Positions 48,029 to 56,244 of a stretch of DNA of 64,000 bases are shown here, piece by piece. Source of the stretch: an uncultured Clostridia bacterium. GTDB lineage: Bacteria; Bacillota_A; Clostridia; TANB77; CAG-508. The position numbers and the translations under genes were made by a program. The notes under the pieces were generated by a model that was given only the letters and a program-made list of their open reading frames with translations, did no database searches and was not told the origin of the DNA. Location: positions 62,001 to 126,000 of the forward strand of contig CALYAC010000004.1 in the NCBI GenBank assembly GCA_944393405.1, written 5' to 3'. Numbering within the stretch: position 1 is the first letter of the stretch; each line of letters starts with the position of its first letter.

Positions 48029-49678
48029 TTATTTCATAGCTTTATTTAAACGATTAATAACACTTTCTCTACCTAATACTTGCATTATTTCATACATGTC
48101 AGGTGTATTTTGTCTTCCTGTTAAAGCAACTCTTATAACTGTACTAATATCTCCAACATGTCCTGGCCATTTTTCTGGCTCTTTTTTAAACTCTTTTACT
48201 TCTCTTGCATATCCTACTTTTTCTGCTAAATCTTTAATATTATTAAACCATGTTTCTTTATCATGATCTATATCAAAATATTCATCAATATATAATTTTA
48301 AGATTTTATTTATTTCTTCTTTATCTGATATCTTTGCATAATCATATGATATGTCTTCATTTAAAAATTTATTATCATACATATATATAATATTATTCTT
48401 TACTTCAGACCATTTTGAAATATCTTTTCTAGGCTTTTTATTTCCTCTTTCTATTCCTAATACTTTTAATGAATATTCTTTATCTTTTAGCATTTCTTCT
48501 AATTCTTTATCATATTCTTTTGCCCAATTTAAGCTATTTTCATACACTTCTTCTGCAGTCATTTTTGATATTACAGTTTTTCCTATGTCTAGTAATTTTA
48601 CCATATCAAATAAAGCTCCACTGACACTCATCTTATTTAAATTAAAATCAAATTCATCCATATCTTTATCTGGATTTGCTCTTCTCCAATTTTCAAATGT
48701 AGAATTTGCTATATTTAATAAGTATTCCTTAACAGCTGTTGGGTGTATTCCTTCTTCTTTATAATAACTTACTGCTGCTTCTGGATCTTTTCTTTTACTT
48801 AGTTTACGTTTATTCCCATTATCATTCTTCATTATTGGGGCTATATGAGCATATTTTGGTGCTTTAAACCCTAATTCATGGAATAATTGTAAATGTAAAG
48901 GAACTGAAGAAAGCCATTCATCACTACGTATTACATGTGTTGTTCTCATTAAATGATCATCTACTGCATGAGCAAAATGATATGTTGGTAATCCATCAGC
49001 TTTAATTATTACTATGTCTTGATCATTTTCTGGAAAGTCTACATTTCCTTTTATTACATCATGATGTTTAATTTTTCTATCTTCTCTTCCTGGTGATTTA
49101 AAACGTATTATATATTTTTCTCCATTTTTTATCTTTTCAGCAGCTTCTTCTACTGTTAAGTTTCTACACTTTGCCCACACGCCATAATATCCTGGTCTAA
49201 TTTTAGCTGCTTCTTGTTTTTTTCTTATTTCTTCTACTTCTTCTGGTGTACAAAAACAAGGATAAGCTTTACCTTGAGAAAGTAAATATTTTGCATAAGC
49301 TTCATATATATCTTTTCTTAATGATTGTTTATATGGTCCGTAATTTCCTATTTCTTCTGTTTCTGATACCATTCCTTCATCTGGAGCCATATCAAAGTCT
49401 TTTAATGAGTTTACTATATCTGTAACACCATTTTCAACTTCTCTTTTTTGATCTGTATCTTCAACTCTTAAGAAGAATACTCCTCCTGTCTTTTTAGTCA
49501 TTTCTTTTGCAACCAAAGATTGGTATAATCCTCCTACGTGAACAAAACCTGTAGGACTTGGTGCAAATCTTGACACTACTGCTCCTTCTGGTAAGTTTCT
49601 TTCTGGATACTTTTCTTCATAATATGAAATTTCCTTTGCATCTGGAAATATTAAATTTGCTAAATCCTTATAATCCAT
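48029..49678 (-). CDS. gltX: Glutamyl-tRNA synthetase
   Basis: Class I synthetase charging tRNA-Glu (and possibly tRNA-Gln). The 549-residue enzyme has the HIGH variant SPTGFVHVGGLYQSL, the zinc-like region (CFCTPEEVEEI ... KCRN), DHLMRTTHVIRSDEWLSS and KMSKS variant KRKLSKRKDPEA. It is longer than the usual bacterial GluRS (about 470-500), with insertions in the C-terminal domain. Intact frame. Confidence 0.96.
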   Translation of the reverse strand: MDYKDLANLIFPDAKEISYYEEKYPERNLPEGAVVSRFAPSPTGFVHVGGLYQSLVAKEMTKKTGGVFFLRVEDTDQKREVENGVTDIVNSLKDFDMAPDEGMVSETEEIGNYGPYKQSLRKDIYEAYAKYLLSQGKAYPCFCTPEEVEEIRKKQEAAKIRPGYYGVWAKCRNLTVEEAAEKIKNGEKYIIRFKSPGREDRKIKHHDVIKGNVDFPENDQDIVIIKADGLPTYHFAHAVDDHLMRTTHVIRSDEWLSSVPLHLQLFHELGFKAPKYAHIAPIMKNDNGNKRKLSKRKDPEAAVSYYKEEGIHPTAVKEYLLNIANSTFENWRRANPDKDMDEFDFNLNKMSVSGALFDMVKLLDIGKTVISKMTAEEVYENSLNWAKEYDKELEEMLKDKEYSLKVLGIERGNKKPRKDISKWSEVKNNIIYMYDNKFLNEDISYDYAKISDKEEINKILKLYIDEYFDIDHDKETWFNNIKDLAEKVGYAREVKEFKKEPEKWPGHVGDISTVIRVALTGRQNTPDMYEIMQVLGRESVINRLNKAMK

Positions 49679-49779
49679 ATTCTTCCCTCTCTTTATCTAA
49701 AAAATCTTTGTATATTATACTCTATTTTTTAATAATTTACAATAACAAGTATGTAAAAGCCTGTAAAAAAGCAAATTAA

Positions 49780-49809
49780 TAACACCAAGGCTTTATCTCC
49801 TTGGTGTTA
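49780..49809 (-). terminator. rnj terminator
   Basis: TAACACCAAGG (49780-49790) / CCTTGGTGTTA (49799-49809), perfect 11-bp stem, ten bases after the rnj stop on the minus strand. Confidence 0.8.
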
Positions 49810-49819
49810 CTGCATTTTA

Positions 49820-51730
49820 TTAAACTTCCATTATAATAGGTAAAATCATTGGGTTACGTTTTGTTCTTTGGAATATATAATCTCTTAAATCATCTTTTAA
49901 TGTTGATTTTATTGTTGCCCAATCTCTTATTCCATCTTCTTCAAAGCCTCTTACTTCTTCATTAATAACTTTCTTTACATCATCCATTAATGTTTCAGAT
50001 TCTCTTACATAAACAAACCCTCTTGATACTACATCTGGTCCTGAAACTATTTCACCTGTGTTTCCATCCATTGTCATTACAATAACTATTAAACCATCTT
50101 GTGATAAATGTTGTCTATCACGAAGAACTATATTTCCAACATCTCCTACTCCAAGACCGTCTACTAATATTTTACCACAAGGAACTGATGTTGTTATCTT
50201 TGCTTCTTTTCTATTTAATTCAAGTGTTTTTCCATTTTCAAGTATAAAAATGTTTTCAGGTGGTATTCCCATCTTCTTACCAGTTTCAGCATGAGCTCTT
50301 AGTTGTCTATATTCTCCATGAACTGGTATAAAATATTTTGGTCTTGCTAAAGATAAAATTAATTTTTGTTCTTCTTGGCAAGCATGTCCTGAAACATGTA
50401 CATCTTCTAATGCACTATAAATAACTTCTGCTCCAATTTGCATAAGCTCATTTATAACATTAGAAACCAATTTTTCATTTCCTGGTATTGGAGTTGCAGA
50501 AATTATAACCATATCATTTGGAGTTATAACAACTTTTTTATGTTCTCCTGCAGCCATTCTAGTCAATGCTGACATAGTTTCTCCTTGACTTCCTGTAGTT
50601 ATAATTACTAATTGATCATCTGTATAATTTTTTATCATATCAATATCTATAAACATATTTTCAGGTGCGTCAATATATCCAATTTCTCTTGCTGTTTCTA
50701 TCATATTAATCATACTTCTACCACAAACTGCAATCTTTCTTCCGTATTTCTTTGCTGAATTAACAATTTGTTGAACTCTGTGTACATTTGAAGCAAATGT
50801 TGCTACCACTATTCTTTTTCTATTATTTTGAAATAATCTATCAAATACATCTCCAACTGTACTTTCTGACATAGTATATCCTTTTCTTTCAGAGTTAGTA
50901 CTATCTGACATTAATGCAAGTATCCCCTTATTTCCAAGTTCAGCAATTCTACCAAAATCCATTACTTGATCATCAATAGGTGTATAGTCTACTTTAAAGT
51001 CACCTGTATGAAGAATTGTTCCAACTGGTGTATGAATTCCAAGCATTACAGAATCTGGTATACTGTGACTACTTCTTATAAACTCTACTTTAATATTTCC
51101 AAAATTAATTGTTTGACCTTGTTCTACAGTTACTAATTTTGTAGATGAAAGTAATTTATGTTCTTCTAGTTTATTTTTTATTAATCCTATTGTTAATTTA
51201 GTAGCATAAATAGGCATGTTTACTTGTTTTAATACATAAGGTATTGCACCAATATGATCTTCATGACCATGTGTTACTACTAAACCTTTTATTTTTTCTT
51301 TGTTTTTTTCTAGGTATGTTACATCTGGAATAACTAAATCTACACCTAGCATGTCATCTTCTGGAAATTCTAGTCCACAGTCTACTAATACAATTTCATT
51401 ACCATATTCAAAAACTGTAATATTTTTTCCTATTTCATCTAATCCACCAAGTGGAATAATTTTTAAATTATCTTTTTTAAATTCAAATTTTGGTGTACTT
51501 TTCTTTTTATTTTCACTTTCTTTTTTTACAATTTTTTTATTATTATTTAAATTCTCTGTTTTCTCCTTTTTTTCAGGTTTTCTTTTAGTATTCTCCTTTT
51601 TAGTGTTATTTTGAGTATTATTTCTTTGAGTATTATTTTTTACACTTTTTCTTCTATTTGTTCTTACTGCTTTTTCTGTTTTATCTGTTTTCTTTAAAGC
51701 AGTTTCTTCTACTGTTTGGTTGTTTTCCAT
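49820..51730 (-). CDS. rnj: Ribonuclease J
   Basis: Metallo-beta-lactamase/beta-CASP endo- and 5'-3' exoribonuclease for mRNA decay and rRNA maturation. The 636-residue protein has the zinc-binding motif THGHEDHIGAIPY, STNSERKGYTMSE, and the beta-CASP segment IVVATFASNVHRVQQI and HVSGHA. The first about 90 residues form an unusual Lys/Asn/Arg/Glu-rich disordered extension (RNNTQNNTKKENTKRKPEKK) that may bind RNA. Start at ATG 51730 (MENNQTVEE) with AAGGAG upstream, not the AT-rich frame extension to 51796. Confidence 0.97.
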   Translation of the reverse strand: MENNQTVEETALKKTDKTEKAVRTNRRKSVKNNTQRNNTQNNTKKENTKRKPEKKEKTENLNNNKKIVKKESENKKKSTPKFEFKKDNLKIIPLGGLDEIGKNITVFEYGNEIVLVDCGLEFPEDDMLGVDLVIPDVTYLEKNKEKIKGLVVTHGHEDHIGAIPYVLKQVNMPIYATKLTIGLIKNKLEEHKLLSSTKLVTVEQGQTINFGNIKVEFIRSSHSIPDSVMLGIHTPVGTILHTGDFKVDYTPIDDQVMDFGRIAELGNKGILALMSDSTNSERKGYTMSESTVGDVFDRLFQNNRKRIVVATFASNVHRVQQIVNSAKKYGRKIAVCGRSMINMIETAREIGYIDAPENMFIDIDMIKNYTDDQLVIITTGSQGETMSALTRMAAGEHKKVVITPNDMVIISATPIPGNEKLVSNVINELMQIGAEVIYSALEDVHVSGHACQEEQKLILSLARPKYFIPVHGEYRQLRAHAETGKKMGIPPENIFILENGKTLELNRKEAKITTSVPCGKILVDGLGVGDVGNIVLRDRQHLSQDGLIVIVMTMDGNTGEIVSGPDVVSRGFVYVRESETLMDDVKKVINEEVRGFEEDGIRDWATIKSTLKDDLRDYIFQRTKRNPMILPIIMEV

Positions 51731-51803
51731 TAAATTATATCTCTCCTTTTCTATTATATTATTTATAAATTTACATATTATATACAAAATATACAAAATA
51801 AAA

Positions 51804-51829
51804 AGTAGTTTATAATATTATAAACTACT
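51804..51829 (-). terminator. Palindromic attenuator-like terminator upstream of rnj
   Basis: A perfect palindrome with 13-base arms (AGTAGTTTATAAT / ATTATAAACTACT), followed on the minus strand by TTTTTATTTTG. It sits about 75 bases before the rnj start and downstream of a consensus promoter. Confidence 0.7.
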
Positions 51830-52093
51830 GCCCAAAACAAAATAATATGACTGCACACTAGAACTAGAGATACTTATTTATTAAAGTTAAATCTCTATTC
51901 TTTATTCCTTTTATATAACTTAAATATATAACATGTTTAATTTTAATTTCCGCACCATAAACATATCTATATATTATTTTTTCATCAAATTCATTTTATC
52001 CGTTCAATAATTCACAATATTATATTTTATTAATTCTCTATCTTATAAATACTATATAAATCTCTTCTTTACCTTACTTTTTGGTAACAACTG
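51804..52093 (-). ncRNA. Candidate leader RNA or small RNA upstream of rnj
   Basis: A consensus minus-strand promoter begins transcription near 52093, and the palindromic terminator ends it near 51804, giving about 290 nucleotides without a convincing open frame. It could be a regulatory leader of rnj or an independent sRNA. I did not recognise any known RNA family in it. Confidence 0.45.
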
Positions 52094-52099
52094 TAAATT

Positions 52100-52128
52100 A
52101 TTATACTATTTTTTATAGTTTTTGTCAA
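52100..52128 (-). promoter_or_regulatory. Consensus promoter of the rnj leader
   Basis: Minus-strand TTGACA (52128-52123), 17-base spacer, TATAAT (52105-52100), a perfect sigma-A match. The 12-bp palindrome GTCAAATTTGAC (52124-52135) overlaps the -35 and might be an operator. Confidence 0.8.
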
Positions 52129-52147
52129 ATTTGACTTCTAGTCTTAT

Positions 52148-52176
52148 TTGAATTATGTAAATCTATATGTTATAAT
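52148..52176 (+). promoter_or_regulatory. Divergent promoter of the gene at 52281
   Basis: TTGAAT (52148-52153), 17-base spacer TATGTAAATCTATATGT, TATAAT (52171-52176). Spacer closely resembles that of the promoter at 22977. Confidence 0.75.
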
Positions 52177-52280
52177 TTACTTGTAAAGCGTAAGCTTTCA
52201 TTAAATTGAATAGGGTTAAAATTCGGTAAGGAAGATTTTGATGTTAGCTCTCTAAAATTTATATTTTAGGGGGAATTAAA

Positions 52281-52586
52281 ATGGAAGATTATATATTTAG
52301 TAGATTAGAAGTAATAAGAAGTTTTTTTCAAGATAACATCAAAGCATTAGAGAACAAAAAAGTAACTAAATTGGATAAGGACATTGCAAGAAATCTTATA
52401 AATGAAAAAGTTTTCTGGTTAATTAAAGATTTCGCATACATTAAATTATTTAGCAAAAAAGATAAGATTTTAAGCTTTCAACATGAAATACGAAGCATCC
52501 AAAACATGCTTTTTACATATTTGATAAATCATCCAAATGATGTAGCTATCGCAGCATCATATAAACGTTTATTAGTTATTTTATAA
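52281..52586 (+). CDS. Small helical protein of unknown function
   Basis: A 101-residue charged, helix-rich protein (MEDYIFSRLEVIRSFFQDNIKALENKK; KDIARNLINEKVFWLIKDFAYIKLF; AIAASYKRLLVIL). No family recognised, no signal peptide or membrane helix. The leader carries a CTAAAAT/ATTTTAG hairpin whose 3' arm joins the AGGGGG Shine-Dalgarno. Monocistronic with its own promoter and terminator. Confidence 0.7.
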   Translation: MEDYIFSRLEVIRSFFQDNIKALENKKVTKLDKDIARNLINEKVFWLIKDFAYIKLFSKKDKILSFQHEIRSIQNMLFTYLINHPNDVAIAASYKRLLVIL

Positions 52587-52593
52587 AAAAATC

Positions 52594-52634
52594 CTCTAAC
52601 CAAACCGAGTTTTATATCTCGGGTAAGGTTAGAG
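52594..52634 (+). terminator. Terminator of the 101-residue protein gene
   Basis: CTCTAACC (52594-52601) / GGTTAGAG (52627-52634), with inner CCGAG / CTCGG. A second hairpin CATCAAA/TTTGATG follows at about 52653-52681. Confidence 0.75.
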
Positions 52635-52728
52635 TTAACAAAAACCTGAGAGCACATCAAAGTTCTTCTCGAATTTTGATGCCCCTTATTCATATATTAT
52701 CAAATTTATCTATATGTGTCAAACATAT

Positions 52729-53610
52729 TTATAATATAGCACCTATTATTCCTGCATCATTTTTTAGAGTTGCTAAAACTATTTTAGGAATACTATCTTT
52801 ATTAAATACATATCTTCTTTTATCCATTTCTTGAACTAATCTGTCATAAAATATTTCTTTAAAGAATACAAAACTTCCCCCTAGGCAAATAGCTTGTGGT
52901 TCAAATATATCAATTATATTTGATAAACCAACGATCATATTTTCTATATATTCATTTATTATGTCTTTAATTTTTTTATTATTTTTTTCATTTTCAATTA
53001 TTCTTAATAACTCTTCTGAAGAGCAATTATCAATTTCTAACACTTCTTTTACTTTTTCTTTAAATCTTTTTATAGAGCAATATGTTTCAAAGCAACCATC
53101 TTTACCACAATTACAATGTATGCCTCCCCTTTTTATAATCATATGTCCTAATTCAAATCCAGTATTTCTATTTGCTATCAATAGTCTTTTATTAAGAAAA
53201 ACTGCTGAACCAATTCCTGTTCCCAAACATAAAAACACTGAATCAGAATACTCTCTAAGTGCTCCATATTCATTCTCTGCAAGTGCTGCTGCTTTTGAAT
53301 CATTTTTTATTTTTATTGGAATATTTTTATATTTATCAAATAAATAATTTAAATCTAATTTATCTAATCCCAAATTTACTAAATTTGTTATTACATTTTC
53401 TTTGATATTACCAGGTGTCACTATTCCTATTATTTGTATATCATTTTCATTTATTAATTTATCTATATGTTTTTCTAAATATTGTATTACTTTTCTTTCA
53501 ACATCTTCTTCATATGTAATATCTTTTTCAATTTTATTGACTATTTTATTTTCGTTATCTAATAATCCTATTCCTATGTGACTTCCACCAATATCAATTC
53601 CAATTTTCAT
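52729..53610 (-). CDS. ROK-family sugar kinase (glucokinase-like)
   Basis: ATP-dependent sugar kinase of the ROK family, probably glucokinase or N-acetylmannosamine/allose-type kinase. The 293-residue protein has the phosphate loop GIDIGGSHIGIGLLD, the catalytic NDSKAAALAE (Asp), GTGIGSAVF, the zinc motif HCNCGKDGCFETYCS and GGSFVF. The ATG at 53625 overlaps GGAGG; ATG 53610 (MKIGIDIGG) is the likely start. No helix-turn-helix, so an enzyme, not a repressor. Confidence 0.92.
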   Translation of the reverse strand: MKIGIDIGGSHIGIGLLDNENKIVNKIEKDITYEEDVERKVIQYLEKHIDKLINENDIQIIGIVTPGNIKENVITNLVNLGLDKLDLNYLFDKYKNIPIKIKNDSKAAALAENEYGALREYSDSVFLCLGTGIGSAVFLNKRLLIANRNTGFELGHMIIKRGGIHCNCGKDGCFETYCSIKRFKEKVKEVLEIDNCSSEELLRIIENEKNNKKIKDIINEYIENMIVGLSNIIDIFEPQAICLGGSFVFFKEIFYDRLVQEMDKRRYVFNKDSIPKIVLATLKNDAGIIGAIL

Positions 53611-53627
53611 ATTATTCCTCCACATAA

Positions 53628-53677
53628 AAAACTATTCAACCCGATTATATCACAATAATCTAAGTTTGAATAGTTTT
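53628..53677 (-). terminator. Terminator after the prepilin peptidase gene
   Basis: AAAACTATTCAA (53628-53639) / TTGAATAGTTTT (53666-53677), 12-bp stem with a long loop; ends the pil operon on the minus strand. Confidence 0.7.
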
Positions 53678-53697
53678 ATATAATTTATTATTTAATT

Positions 53698-54525
53698 CTA
53701 TAAATAAAATATTGTAAAATTTGTTATAATTAAGGCCATTAAATTTGCAAAGCCCATATAAAATCCTATTGGGATTTTTGAACTCTCATTTTTTATTCCT
53801 TTAACATATTTACTATTCTTTTTTCTATTTAAAATACCATGTATTATAAGTTGTAGAGCAATAGCAATAAGTGTAATCATAACAGTATAAATATATACAG
53901 CCTCATATGTATAAAGAATCATAAATATTGATAACATTAGTATATCTATTGTATAACTATCTTTTCCTTTTCTTTTTAAATATATGATACTGAAAAATAC
54001 CAAAAAACATGCTAATAATAAATATATAACATATCTATACATACTAATATCTATAGGTCTTTCTGTTATATACAAATAAATTAAATATAGTGTGACTACA
54101 GCAAATCCAACAACAAGAGCTGATTTATTAATATTTATATTTTGTTTATCTATACCTGAAATAATTAATATTAATGTAATATATATTAAACCTATAATAA
54201 AATATATTAATATAGACTGTGTGATATTAAAAATACTAAATTTAATTGAAGCTGCAAATAAAACGAATATTACACCTGTTAATATCTCTACTAAAAAATT
54301 TGTTAATCCAATTTTCTCTTTACAATATCTACATTTTCCTCTTAAAAAAATATAGCTAAAAATCGGTATTAAATCAAAAAATCCTAATTTATGTTCACAT
54401 TTTGGACAATAAGAACGTTTATTAGTTATATTTTGTTTTAGTGGTATTCTATATACTGCTAAAGCAATAAAACTACCACATAATGCTCCTATAAAAAATA
54501 TCAGTATATATATTAAATAATCCAT
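53698..54525 (-). CDS. Prepilin peptidase (type IV leader peptidase)
   Basis: Membrane aspartic protease that removes prepilin leaders, and sometimes N-methylates. The 275-residue protein has the N-terminal FFIGALCGSFIALAVYRIPL, two CxxC pairs (CPKCEHKLGFFDLIPIFSY, CRYCKEKI) and about seven helices. The first catalytic Asp is in SGIDKQ. The second, normally in GxGD, is not in a canonical context; KGKDSYTIDIL is the best candidate. Last gene of the pil operon. Confidence 0.85.
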   Translation of the reverse strand: MDYLIYILIFFIGALCGSFIALAVYRIPLKQNITNKRSYCPKCEHKLGFFDLIPIFSYIFLRGKCRYCKEKIGLTNFLVEILTGVIFVLFAASIKFSIFNITQSILIYFIIGLIYITLILIISGIDKQNININKSALVVGFAVVTLYLIYLYITERPIDISMYRYVIYLLLACFLVFFSIIYLKRKGKDSYTIDILMLSIFMILYTYEAVYIYTVMITLIAIALQLIIHGILNRKKNSKYVKGIKNESSKIPIGFYMGFANLMALIITNFTIFYL

Positions 54526-54611
54526 TATTACTCCTTACTTTAAAATAAAGGATATACTTTAAATTTAAAATTAATATAAGTATATCCTCTTTTATTTAAA
54601 ATAATTTTAAA

Positions 54612-54929
54612 TTATTGTATATTTTCTACTACTTCGTTTACTTCATTTAGTACGTTTTCTTGATTTTGCTCTAATGTATTAGTTGTCTCTGTTACAACAT
54701 TTTGTTGATTTGAAATACTTTGCTCTATTTGTTGTAATCTTACTTCTGTTTCGTTCATAAATTCATCAAGCTTATATTCTGTATTTGCTGCATATCCTTC
54801 TTCGTTTGAAGAAGTTCCCCATCCGTTATTTCCAAAAGCAAATGATATTGCTACTGTTACTACAACTATCAATACAACTATTACTACTACTAATGCAACT
54901 AATGTAATACCTTTTTGATTTTTTTGCAT
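54612..54929 (-). CDS. Type IV pilin-like protein lacking Glu5
   Basis: A 105-residue class III-type prepilin: short basic leader MQKNQKG, cleavage before ITLVALVVVIVVLIVVVTVAIS, then an Asn/Gln/Glu-rich soluble part with coiled-coil tendency (ETEVRLQQIEQSISNQQNVVTETTNTL). Mature position 5, normally Glu in pilins, is Ala, which suggests a specialised or minor subunit or a different assembly mode. It follows pilP-like and precedes pilD. Confidence 0.82.
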   Translation of the reverse strand: MQKNQKGITLVALVVVIVVLIVVVTVAISFAFGNNGWGTSSNEEGYAANTEYKLDEFMNETEVRLQQIEQSISNQQNVVTETTNTLEQNQENVLNEVNEVVENIQ

Positions 54930-54997
54930 TTTACTTCCTCCTTATTTAAATTTTATATATATTTATCTAAATAAATATATTCATATATGATTATTTG

Positions 54998-55573
54998 TTA
55001 TTTAATCCCTTTATCTTCAAAAAATGTTCCTGTTGAATCACTCTTATTATTTGTACTGCTCGAATTTTTATTAGTATTGTTACTATTATTATTATTTGTA
55101 GAAGCACTACTTTGATTTTTGTTTGAATTACTTATATTTGTTGATGTACTTCCGCTAAAGAAATTATTATTACTACTATTACTACTATTATTAGCACTAT
55201 TGTTTGCTACTAAATTATTATTATTAGATATAGTATTTGATACAGAATTGTTTGTTCCTGTAGTAACTGTTCCTTCAATTGATGTTTGTTCTTCAAGTGC
55301 AAATGGATCAGCCTTACCTTCTTTATAATTTGCTCTTTGTTTATAAATATTCAAATCTGAGTCTGTAACTTCATATGTTACTTCTGTTTTTGCCGCATCT
55401 GCTGCTAACTCATTTATTTCATTTTTAACTTCATCCGGTGTTTCGTATGCTTCTTTTGTTGGAATAGTAACTCCTATTGGAATATAGTCATAAAATACTA
55501 TTCCAAATATTAATAGTATTGCTATACTTAAGAGTACTAATATACAAACTTCTTTTAATATTGATTTTGGCAT
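54998..55573 (-). CDS. Membrane-anchored, Asn/Ser-rich protein, PilP-like position
   Basis: A 191-residue protein: one N-terminal helix (about 10-30), an extracytoplasmic part with YKQRANYKEGKADPFALEE (similar to the DPF motif of PilP), then a long low-complexity Asn/Ser/Thr repeat (about 100-180) and a charged tip. The gene order PilMN-PilO-this-pilin suggests it takes the place of PilP. GGAGG with ATG 55573 (MPKSILKEV) is the start. Confidence 0.65.
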   Translation of the reverse strand: MPKSILKEVCILVLLSIAILLIFGIVFYDYIPIGVTIPTKEAYETPDEVKNEINELAADAAKTEVTYEVTDSDLNIYKQRANYKEGKADPFALEEQTSIEGTVTTGTNNSVSNTISNNNNLVANNSANNSSNSSNNNFFSGSTSTNISNSNKNQSSASTNNNNSNNTNKNSSSTNNKSDSTGTFFEDKGIK

Positions 55574-55617
55574 ATTAACCTCCATATTTTTTAATTTTCT
55601 ACACAATTATTAATCAT

Positions 55618-56244
55618 TTATTGAACATTTTCACCTTGATTTTGATTAGCTGTTTGATCAGTTTCATCAAATTCTACTCTTATTCCTGTTACTTTAAATG
55701 TTGCTTCTAGATTTTCTGCATTTGGTTTCATTTTAAAATTTTCTATTTTAAAATTCAAATCGCTATCTTCTTCTATTGAAGATATAAAATCTAAAATTCC
55801 TACATACTTTCCAGTAACTACAAATTCCAAGTCTTTAACATTAGATTCTCCATTATCAGTAGACATTATATAAAATTTTAGTTTAACTCCTTCTTCTCTA
55901 GCATGTCCACCGATTTTTAAATATAAATATTCAGAACTATATACTTCTTCTTTAGTAGCATTTGATAAGTCTGTCTCAGAACTTATATTGGCTACATCAT
56001 AATATGATTCTTTATTTTGTAATAAATTGTTTACACTTGTTGATACTTCTTCTTTTTTATTTTGTAAATCAGTTGCAACTTTTCTGTTTGCTTCATCTTT
56101 TTTAGTATTTAGCTCATCACTTAGCTTAGCAATTTGGCTTGTTCCTAATATCTTAAATGAACCTATAGAAATTCCTTGAAAGATTGTGAAGTATGCCAAA
56201 ATAATTAATAATATAACTAATATTGTTATTAATATTTTTCTCAT
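55618..56244 (-). CDS. PilO-like type IV pilus assembly protein
   Basis: A 208-residue bitopic protein: N-terminal helix (about 3-25), a coiled coil (LSDELNTKKDEANRKVATDLQNKKEEVSTSVNNLL) and a ferredoxin-like domain (EGVKLKFYIMSTDNGESNVKDLEFVVTGKYVGILDFISSIEED), the PilO layout. It overlaps the preceding pilMN gene by 4 bases. Part of the inner-membrane alignment complex of type IV pili. Confidence 0.75.
   Translation of the reverse strand: MRKILITILVILLIILAYFTIFQGISIGSFKILGTSQIAKLSDELNTKKDEANRKVATDLQNKKEEVSTSVNNLLQNKESYYDVANISSETDLSNATKEEVYSSEYLYLKIGGHAREEGVKLKFYIMSTDNGESNVKDLEFVVTGKYVGILDFISSIEEDSDLNFKIENFKMKPNAENLEATFKVTGIRVEFDETDQTANQNQGENVQ

Noticed and set aside
55020..55260. Repetitive ATT/ACT tract as CRISPR or VNTR
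   Set aside because: It is the coding sequence of an Asn/Ser-rich linker; the units are irregular and there are no spacers.
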